Assembly: GCA_037893225.1 (NCBI GenBank)
Contig: JAZGUH010000768.1
Coordinates: 62,001 to 126,000 of the forward strand
Length of the DNA stretch: 64,000 nt
Source of the DNA: Hippasteria phrygiana
Lineage: Eukaryota > Echinodermata > Asteroidea > Valvatida > Goniasteridae
Reading direction: 5' to 3'
In this document: positions 57,001 through 64,000 of the stretch, piece by piece
Position numbering within the stretch: position 1 is the stretch's first letter
Layout of the letters: each line of letters begins with the position of its first letter
The notes under the pieces: model-generated
The model's input: the letters and a program-made list of their open reading frames with translations, nothing else
Database searches by the model: none
What the model was told of the DNA's origin: nothing
Program-made: the position numbers and the translations under genes

Positions 57001-58072
57001 CTGTAGGTCTTCTTTATGTGAACGACTGGGCGCTAGACACTGACTAGTCTAGCGACGGACCCCTTTAGTCTGTCTTACCCTACAGCAATGTGAATAATAG
57101 ATTGATCGGAGGATGGGGTCAAATTGTTCATTATTTACTGGGTCATACTTTGCCAAATGGTGTTTAATAAATTATAAATTGATTGCCTCTTTCCTTCGTA
57201 AGACCGCATTATTGTAATTTCCTAGCGCAACCTATAGTTATACAACAAAATAATTTCATAAAGACGCCGCGAATACATTTGCTATGCGGTGTGCTGGGAA
57301 GTATGTTTTTTCGCTAAATCTCGTTGGATTTGGGGGTCATCAGTAATTGGTACAAAATGCAAACCTGCACTCAATGTGCCATATACATTATGCAACTCGG
57401 ATATCGCTTGCATAGGTCAACAATTTTCCTGGGTCAAAAATCATGTGCCCTAAAAAACCAGAAATTTACGGAATGTAAAATGGCCAACAAAGGACAAGAT
57501 AGCTCAGCTGGTAGAGGGCCGTAAACCGGAGGTCGTGGGTTACTTTCTTAATCCGTTAATTTCGCGGTTTATTCTTTAAAAGCATCCATCTTGATTCTCC
57601 CGCCGCAGGCCCACCCTTGCACCAAGGTGAAGGGTATCACCATGGGGGCGCTGTGCCCTGCATTCGTGGACACCAACATGATCAAGGAGGAACGGGTCAT
57701 CCTACGGTGTGACGCAGACAGACCCATCGCAAGGGGTATCATTGCAAAGGTCGGCGTACTGACGTAAGTGTGCAGAACCCGATTTAATTAATACGCAAAA
57801 CGCATCCTTGTTTCCCATGGGTGCGATCTTGCCGAACAATTTAATTTCACAGCATGCCTTGCGCGGTGCACTCGCACTCATGCCACGGAGACTAGGATTA
57901 AAATGGTGCTATATTTGCAGGCGTTTTTAATCTTTCTTTTTTGTGTGCGTTTCTCGCCAGGGTGTCAGAGGTCACGGACGCTTTCTTGACCCTTGTCCTT
58001 GATAAAGCGTGGGCGGGAAAAATCATGAAGATCAGCAAGGCAACTGGAATGCAAGAGTCGCCAATCATGTGA
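54023..58072 (+). CDS. 15-hydroxyprostaglandin dehydrogenase-like SDR, copy C
   Basis: Classical SDR of 269 residues. Exons: 54023-54160, 54379-54502, 55234-55340, 56388-56484, 56902-56978, 57609-57763 and 57961-58072; all splice sites and phases are conserved. The TGSAEGIG cofactor loop, Asp52, NNAG, Ser153 and Tyr166-x3-Lys170 are present. Differences from A: Glu5Gly, Tyr162Phe (PIPFMPTYAASK, just before the catalytic Tyr, in the substrate-loop region), Trp214Arg and Ile263Met. Introns are close in size to copy A and free of the insertions seen in B. Probable eicosanoid oxidation is inferred from the family. Confidence 0.92.
57491..57545 (+). repeat. tRNA-like SINE remnant in dehydrogenase C intron 5
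   Basis: Counterpart of 15374-15430: GATAGCTCAGCTGGTAGAGG, then GGTCGTGGGTTAC. Confidence 0.5.
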
Positions 58073-58484
58073 TTTGCCTTTCCTATCTGCGAGACCAAAC
58101 CGAACGGGAAAAACGATCCGAAAATTGGCTCATGCATGGAGGTAGCTTGAACATCAATCTAAATACCTCAGTTTAGTTATCCTATTCGCCGAGAGCCTTT
58201 AACGTGGGGGCGCTTAGTGTAGTCACGAAGGTTTGGCTCGTTCCTAAGCGCATATTCACAGGTCATGAATTATTATTACAGCAAGTTTTGTTCGCATCAC
58301 GACACGCGGGTTGGTGGTTCAAACAGACACAAGTTAATTTTGTCACATTGTACATGTCAAACTGTGTGTGCTGTCCGGAGTGTCAACTATGCATTATGAC
58401 AACGGACCGATATGTATACTACCGGTATGTACACGCAGCGCTAAGTTTAAGTTTAAAAGCCGCCAACAGGTATTTATGAATGGA

Positions 58485-58490
58485 AATAAA
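58485..58490 (+). terminator. Putative poly(A) signal of dehydrogenase C
   Basis: AATAAA in GGAAATAAAAGTGTGCTAAAG, about 415 bp after the stop codon, as in A and B. Confidence 0.45.
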
Positions 58491-59490
58491 AGTGTGCTAA
58501 AGCCGTACTGACTGTAGTTTCCAACAGAACTAAATTTCCAATTCCTTCCACCACCCAGGATTTTTCCTCATATATTCTGCGTTCTTTATGTGTAGTATCC
58601 ACGTAGTTTTTTTTACATGAAAATTATATACAAGCTCAACACGAAGCCGCTTCGATCCAGGGGCCAATGGAGCTGAAAAGTCTTTGGTAAAACCAGGCTT
58701 ATCAACCAAATTGTCATGTGATGTATATGCCTATTGCTTGTGGCTGGTATCCACCCCAGCTGGTTTTAGTTTAGCATGAAAATCTCATGGAGGTTGACTG
58801 GTAACTTGTTGTTACCATGGAGGAAGTTGTTCCTTCCTCCATGTTGTTACTATAAGCAAGATTTTTTGCCTAAGCAGATTTTTTGCCTCAGCAATTTTGT
58901 TTGCCTGAGCAAATTTGTGTGCTGAGCAGCGCCATAAAATTGACGCCATCAACGTTTAATTTTTAAAAAAATATACGGCTATGTATATTCCATTTCATTG
59001 TAATTGAAACTTTTCTATGATTTTTATACACATTTCAGGTTTAATCTGTAGACAGATTTCTTTAGTTAATGCTGCAGGGAATGTCTGAAAGTTAAATAGA
59101 TATAACAATAGAGACCTCTCCCTTTTGTTTTGTAACGACATAAAATGGGTGATGCGTCTGTTAATATATTTTGCTAATGAACAAGTTATACATGTATGTA
59201 GGATGTGTTTTTTATATACAGAACAAATGAAAATTGGAAAAGTCGCTCCAAAAACCCTGCCATTCGGAAACTCTTCTCTAAAGTGAAAGCAGAAATGGAA
59301 ATTAATATTTGCCATTTGTTTCCACTGTGATATTTTGCGTGCCACACTGCACTACACACCATGCAAATGTTGCCCAAGGTACCGGTACGTACATGGTTGA
59401 GATAACTATAGATATATCATAACAAACTTTCCATATCAAAACGTCGAAGGTACATTTCATGTACAAATGTATGTTATGACACTATGAACC
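58491..59490. other. Copy-C 3' flank
   Basis: Colinear with about 16375-17090 and 40517-42520. Holds a CATGGAGGAAG...CTTCCTCCATG dyad (58817-58842) and a run of imperfect TTTTGCCT(A/G)AGCA units (58855-58925). The empty site of the TA-flanked MITE lies near 59280. No gene seen. Confidence 0.55.
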
Positions 59491-59760
59491 CCTTGGATGT
59501 GATTTCCTGTTCAGAATGGACAGGAGGATTAAGAGAATGTGATTTTAACAATGAGGGTCCAAAATCACATCCAGAGTCCAGAATCACAATGCGGTTTAAG
59601 CTGTTAAACCCAGAACTCACAATGTACTCTTTGTCAGGGTGGGATAATAGTTCACAGGCTTCAGATTTTAAATAGAGTAGGATGTGATTTTGGACCCTCA
59701 TTGTTAAAATCACATCCTCTTAATCCTCATGTCCATTTTGAATAGTAAATCACATCCAAG
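59491..59760. mobile_element. Foldback element with ~82-bp arms
   Basis: Left arm 59491-59572 starts CCTTGGATGTGATTTCCTGT; right arm about 59680-59760 is its inverse, starting GGATGTGATTTTGGACCCTC and ending ATCACATCCAAGG. The spacer is about 107 bp. Copies A (17387-17465) and B (43229-43310) retain only the right arm. Both arms themselves contain GGATGTGATTT dyads. Confidence 0.7.
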
Positions 59761-59868
59761 GGATTCACAGTGTGAATCAGTAGTGAAATTCTCTGCTGTT
59801 TTAAAGGTTACTTGCAATATTTGCTTTTGCTTTAATTTTCAGAAATGAATGGATTTGGGGGTTAGTAT

Positions 59869-60556
59869 ACAAATAATGAATGTTTATGAGTGCGATGGTA
59901 AGAATAATTTCATGAGGTGACAGATTGAATGTTCTATTCCACGAGGCGAAGCCGAGTGGAATGGGACATTCCATCTGTCACCGAATGAAATTATTCTTAC
60001 CATTGCACGAATGTGAAACATTCATTATTTGTTTTATACAACGCCTGAATAAATCCGACACTGCGACAGATTGCATGCATGGATTTCTTGGTGTAACGTT
60101 ACAACGTGCCGTTTACCTTCTCAGTCCCGCATAAAACCGTGACAAAAAGTGGTCCAGTTCCGAATCAGTTAAAGCTTTAATTGTTGTTCCTGCGTGTCTT
60201 GCAAATTCCTCTAATCGTTTGATTGCATATTTCATTTGTCTTTTTGTGTTAGCAGCGTAAGCCTCGCCTACGAGTTCCAATATTTCGTCGTCTGTTAGGA
60301 GAACAAACCGCGGCAATTCGGGAAACTCGGCCGCCATATTGTGTGAATGAAAGCGCTGTTGTAGCACCAAAAGTGACCGTGAAATTAGGGAAGTTCTTTT
60401 GGTTCTATCAATGCGCGCGCACCGTTTGATAGAACCATGTGATAGAACGTTTTGGGCGGTGCGGGTTCGCGTCGTGTGATAGGTTGAATAATTCAATGCG
60501 CGTGATCGACGATCCACCAATCGGATGGCTGGGATTTATTCAGGTGTTGTATAAAA
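59869..60556. mobile_element. Crypton-like transposon, deletion derivative
   Basis: A copy-C-specific insertion (A and B read straight through GGTTAGTATTTTATAG). It has two parts. First, a long hairpin at 59869-60032, arms ACAAATAATGAATGTT... and ...CATTCATTATTTGT, around the apex CCACGAGGCGAAGCCGAGTGG. Second, a 525-bp body between 25-bp inverted repeats (60032-60056 and 60532-60556, core ACAACNCCTGAATAAATCC, one mismatch). The body carries the first exon of a tyrosine-recombinase-like protein on the minus strand. Confidence 0.65.
60113..60337 (-). pseudogene. N-terminal exon of a Crypton-type tyrosine recombinase
   Basis: From ATG at 60337 the minus strand reads MAAEFPELPRFVLLTDDEIL, then NTKRQMKYAIKRLEEFARHA, then LDHFLSRFYAGLR, and ends near a splice donor (AGAAG|GTAAAC). 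The NTKR..K.A...L..FA / L...LSRFYA pattern is the N-terminal SAM-like DNA-binding part of the Crypton-derived recombinases (the family behind animal KCTD1- and ZMYM-type domains). No catalytic R..H-R..Y part remains, so it cannot recombine. Family assignment is from memory of the pattern and needs a profile search. Confidence 0.55.
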
Positions 60557-60925
60557 TTTTATAGCAAATACTGTAACACTGACCTGTTTAATGTTTTGTG
60601 TGCATAGATGCTGGGAAAACACAGAGAACAAAAATGCTGTTCTTGTGGTCTGGTTTGCCTGACCCTACTTCAGACAAAATGGAGCAATTTATATACATCA
60701 GTGGATTATCAGGTCGGGGACTAGACTATTTCCAACGATGGTCGGCCAACCATCGCTGGAGATTGATACACAAACTCCACTTTTCTTGAAAACGACAGCA
60801 CACCAGGTGCCATGATTTCACAGGATGCTTGAGAATATTATTTACTTGCAGTCAATTAAGAGATTTCTTAATAATTCAGTAGATTTGTTTTGTGATGTTT
60901 GCAAATGTTGTATATTACAATTTTC

Positions 60926-62480
60926 TTTAGAAGAGAATTCCGTGGGTGCATTTTGGACCAACTCACAAAAACTAAAAAGGAAAGACACTGCTTTTAACTT
61001 GTAAAATAATGTTGTTTATTTCAGTAAATTGAACTGAATCCAAACAAGGGTGATAAAAATACTTTTTTTTTTTTTAGAAACAATATCGCTCAGGAGACAA
61101 GATTATTTTTAAACTAGTGCAGTTAGCGAGATCATGAAACCCCCAGGTATTATCAAATTTAATATTGAAAGGAAATCCAATAACTTAAGAATGATTTCAA
61201 CTCGGGAGAATCACAAGCTTAAAATCTGCATCATATAAAAAAAGGCAAAAATCAAAATGATGACAGACACACGTCTTGAACTCTGGTGGACCTTAAGTAA
61301 CAAAAATTAAAAATTGTAATTTTTTGTAACTTTTATGTGAATTACCTATAATGCAGGTCAACGATTTGGAAATTAGGCCACATGAATTTAAATGTTAGCT
61401 TTTCATCCCTTTTGCATATCACTTTTGGTGTATTGTGTCTTTCTTTCTTTGATAAACGTATTGAATGTTCTGTTAGCGCCATGCACATATGACCACTGAA
61501 CTGCAAAATGATGCATGCGAAAAGCTGCACCAGGGGACGAATTTCAGGTAAAAATCTACTAGGCAGCTGGGCTAGTAGCACACAAATATTACCAGACCAG
61601 AAGGTATTTCACAAGAACAATGGTAAAAATAAGAACACACAGTGTTTTGAACGAGTGTGCTGTTTCAATTTTTTCCCCTTTACCGACCTTGTTTGGGGAG
61701 GGGTTAGAAATGCTGTTTTGATTGAAACTCCCTGCCTCAAGACTAAAAATAGCCATTTTAGAAATTATGGGGCTTTTTCAGTTCAAAAATGGACTTTAGT
61801 GATAGCATTTCACACAGTTTATGAAAAAAATCACTAGACCACCGGACTAGTTCAGTCAAGAGTTCACTAGACCAACGCTCAAATCACTGGACTCGGTCCA
61901 GCGGTCCAGTGGATATTTCGATCCCTGTACACGTATACCGGTACCTGCTTGAGCCATGGTTAACAATATACATCACATGGCCTGTTGACAGTCATGGATC
62001 CTTTTATATCACAGTGACTTTCTGCGAGTGAGGTAAGACAATAACTATTTAACCCTAAATACCCCAAGCCTTACAAACTCCAACAGCAGGTTTTGTCTAA
62101 TTTTGATGGGTTCAGTACTGAAGGGCCTTGGCACCATTACTTTACATGAAGCTATGATGCCCCAATTTGTCCAAGTCCAAAGAATGTGCCATATGTATAC
62201 TGCACAGTGTTGGATTTTGACAGGTTGAGGAAGCCTCCTAGAAAAACGCCTAGGGGGTTAGGGTTAAGGAAGTCTTACAAATAACTGGCTCTTTTTGGCT
62301 CTATGACATCTGAATGTGAGACATGAGTAGCATCAGTTGGGTATTAAGAAATAATTTAGATCTTGCAGAGTTAAGTCTTAAGCTGTGAAATATTCGCACT
62401 CTTACCACGTTGATTTCATCCACCTTGCCCTGCTTGCGTTTACGAGGACGCGGTGCTTAATTGTTTAACGAGCTCCTTAA
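60926..62480. other. Single-copy sequence 3' of the TPR gene
   Basis: Not part of the tandem repeat. AT-rich and without a convincing exon. It should include the 3' UTR of the minus-strand TPR gene; TTTATT at about 61013 reads as AATAAA on the minus strand, about 1.46 kb past its stop. Short ORFs here show no recognisable domain. Confidence 0.5.
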
Positions 62481-63065
62481 TTAACAGGTTCCACCCCTTT
62501 TGTGTCGCATCAGCCGTGGGGGTATGGGGAATCGAACCCGGTCCCAGGGCACAGCCAGCTTGGGCGAACGCCGGGGATGCTGGTTGCTGTCCTTCAGGTA
62601 AGCCTCTGTCACGTAATACAGGCCCACGCACACGCCAAAGATCAGCACCCCGATGATCAGGATGGTGTAGATGGTGGCGTTGGTGGCCGCGGTGGCGAAG
62701 GGCTGCTCCATGTCCCGCAGGTGAGCTTCGGCTGGTTGGAAGGTCGGGTTCAAATCCAGCGAGTGCCGGAAGTAGACACTGGCCTCGCCGTAGTTACCCA
62801 AAGCCTTGTGGACCTCGCCCATAGTGAAGTGCTGCAGCCAGGCGTTCTGGTCTGGTCCCTTGTGCTGCAGCGACTTCTCCGTCAGGAAGAGGGCGTCGTG
62901 GAGCCGCTGCATGTTGAAGAGGACCCGGGCAAGATTCAAGAGGATATCCGGGTTTGTCGGGGCGATGGACAGGGCTTTACGGAAGCACTCGATGGCCAGT
63001 AACGTGTTGCCCTTGATTCGCCAGTAGTTACCAACTTGGTTCAGGACAGCCAGTGAATTTGGCGT
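62481..63065 (-). CDS. TTC17-like tetratricopeptide repeat protein, 3' terminal exon
   Basis: Minus-strand exon opening after an AG acceptor at 63067-63066 in phase 0 and ending at a TAA (62483-62481), 194 residues. It starts TPNSLAVLNQVGNYWRIKGN, continues with TPR helices (AIECFRKALSIAPTNPDILL; LGNYGEASVYFRHSLDLNP) and then a hydrophobic helix (IYTILIIGVLIFGVCVGLYY) that would be a C-terminal membrane anchor. The GNYWRIKGN...AIECFRKAL wording is what I recall of TTC17, a TPR protein linked to actin and ciliogenesis. The last ~35 residues (from LKDSNQ) overlap a tRNA-like B box (GGTTCGATTCCCC), so this tail may come from a SINE. The rest of the gene lies beyond 64000. Confidence 0.7.
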   Translation of the reverse strand, partial: TPNSLAVLNQVGNYWRIKGNTLLAIECFRKALSIAPTNPDILLNLARVLFNMQRLHDALFLTEKSLQHKGPDQNAWLQHFTMGEVHKALGNYGEASVYFRHSLDLNPTFQPAEAHLRDMEQPFATAATNATIYTILIIGVLIFGVCVGLYYVTEAYLKDSNQHPRRSPKLAVPWDRVRFPIPPRLMRHKRGGTC

Positions 63066-63186
63066 CTGGATGAATAAAAATTTAAAATACGGATAAAAAT
63101 AAATTCAGTGTAACAAAACAACTTGAAGGCATTATTGGTAGCTGAACAAGCCAATAACTGGAGACAAGAGGAAGGGTTTAGAGGAG

Positions 63187-63525
63187 GGAACTGTATTTTC
63201 CCATTTTCTGCTAGTAGAATTTTAGGTTTTCAGAAATGGCAACACCAAATTTCTGCTAGCAAAAATAACAGATTTTGGTTTTAACAATAAGTTCAACACG
63301 AATATTTAGTTGTCCACTTTTGAGGCGTCAAGAAAAGTGGCAAAGTAAAACCCATGATTTTTGTCAGTAAGAATTTAAGATTTTTAGTTGTCCACTTTTG
63401 AGGCGCCGAGATAGTCGTCAAAGTAAAATCAAAATTTCTGCTAACAGAAAATTGAGTTTTTTAAAAACCGTTGTTGCCATTTCTAAAAACCTAACATTCT
63501 ACGAGCAGAAAATGGGAAAATACGG
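63187..63525. repeat. Inverted repeat in the TPR-gene intron
   Basis: Left arm with TGTATTTTCCCATTTTCTGC and TTAGGTTTTCAGAAATGGCA; right arm inverted with GCAGAAAATGGGAAAATACG. Three direct GTTGTCCACTTTTGA phrases lie between and after (63310, 63388, 63525). Foldback MITE-like. Confidence 0.6.
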
Positions 63526-63739
63526 TTGTCCACTTTTGATGCTCCATATAACTGCCCATTTTACAGATTCCATAAATGGATCTTGGAGAAAAGGGCACAG
63601 CCTGTGCCCTGCCCTTTTAGATTCTTGTCTATGTACAATTCCACTTGTTTACAACACCAAAGTCTGACACGAGCCAAGTGGCCCAACAGGCCGGCATTTA
63701 TCTCCAGTTTCAGTAGCATGAAACGAATGAGAATATTTC

Positions 63740-63945
63740 TATTCCCCCTGGACGGGATGCTAGTCCATCGCAGGTTACTCCCCAGCTAATGCCGGTACCC
63801 ATTTATACTCCTGGGTGGAGAGAGGCAAGTGGGGATGAAGTGGCTTGCCCAAGGACACAGCATATGGTCAGTAGCTGGATTCGAACCCCTGACCATGAGT
63901 CACAATAGACCACACTCTCCCCCTACTGCACCAAGGAGGTTAAAA
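63740..63945 (-). repeat. tRNA-derived SINE-like element
   Basis: On the minus strand: a box-A-like TTGGTGCAGTAGGGGGAGAG and a box B GGGGTTCGAATCC, followed by the conserved body sequence read on plus as GGCTTGCCCAAGGACACAGC and CTGGGTGGAGAGAGGCAAG. That body wording recurs in many invertebrate SINE-like repeats. In the TPR-gene intron. Confidence 0.55.
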
Positions 63946-64000
63946 TTGCAAATATTTCTGGAAAAGGTGAATCATGATTTGATAAATATTTTGAAAAGTC

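Larger units (their letters stand above)
48346..60925 (+). repeat. Tandem segmental duplication, copy C (short, most diverged)
   Basis: This third direct copy holds the same protease/dehydrogenase pair. It lacks the Penelope-like element and the THAP exon, and it has no counterpart of the A/B spacer beyond the TTTGATGTTTGCAAATG stretch. Homology to A (17500-17950) weakens from about 60560 and ends near 60925. Unrelated single-copy sequence leading to the TPR-repeat gene follows. It also carries its own insertions at 49541-50289, 50436-50767, 53196-53680 and 59869-60556. Confidence 0.85.

Noticed and set aside
62502..63002. 166-codon plus-strand ORF opposite the TPR exon
   Set aside because: Antisense shadow of a GC-rich exon whose minus frame has clear TPR motifs, a membrane helix and a good acceptor.

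Overview
The window is eukaryotic: split genes with GT-AG introns, CpG-containing exons in AT-rich introns, foldback and MITE-like repeats, tRNA- and 5S-derived SINE-like pieces and a Penelope-like retroelement. Protein similarity and repeat style suggest an invertebrate deuterostome. An echinoderm is my first guess, because of paired CATGGAGGAAG/CTTCCTCCATG dyads, GCCTAAGCA-type repeats and frequent TAGGCCTAC; amphioxus or a hemichordate is not excluded.

The dominant structure is a direct tandem triplication. Copy A is about 1-22,647, copy B about 22,648-48,345 and copy C about 48,346-60,925. Every copy carries the same head-to-head gene pair. A five-exon secreted trypsin-like serine protease lies on the minus strand (stop to start: 1004-8742, 23640-29821, 49324-52853). 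A seven-exon short-chain dehydrogenase resembling NAD-dependent 15-hydroxyprostaglandin dehydrogenase lies on the plus strand (11858-15954, 32857-40096, 54023-58072). I traced every exon junction by reading frame and splice dinucleotides. All six genes look intact: proteases of 267, 267 and 266 residues and dehydrogenases of 269 residues each.

Copies A and B are the closest relatives. They share a 5'-truncated, frameshifted Penelope-like element between the divergent genes, a 150-bp foldback MITE inside it, a frameshifted THAP zinc-finger exon in protease intron 1, and a TA-flanked MITE downstream. Copy C lacks these, and at several sites shows an apparent unoccupied locus. Copy B has grown by insertions in its dehydrogenase introns and 3' flank: a likely solo LTR, a 2-kb element with terminal inverted repeats, a 5S-derived SINE fragment, a MITE carrying a 12-bp minisatellite, and several foldback elements. 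Copy A keeps a TGACGTCA-rich segment that B and C appear to have lost independently. Copy C carries a deletion derivative of a Crypton-like tyrosine-recombinase transposon.

Copy-A/B spacer DNA (15,955-22,240 and 40,097-47,985) holds no gene I can support. It contains long poly-G/poly-C tracts, CA repeats, tRNA-like remnants, and an array of MITE-like units at each unit border. Beyond 60,925 the tandem repeat ends and single-copy sequence begins, with the 3' terminal coding exon of a minus-strand tetratricopeptide-repeat gene (TTC17-like) at 62,481-63,065.
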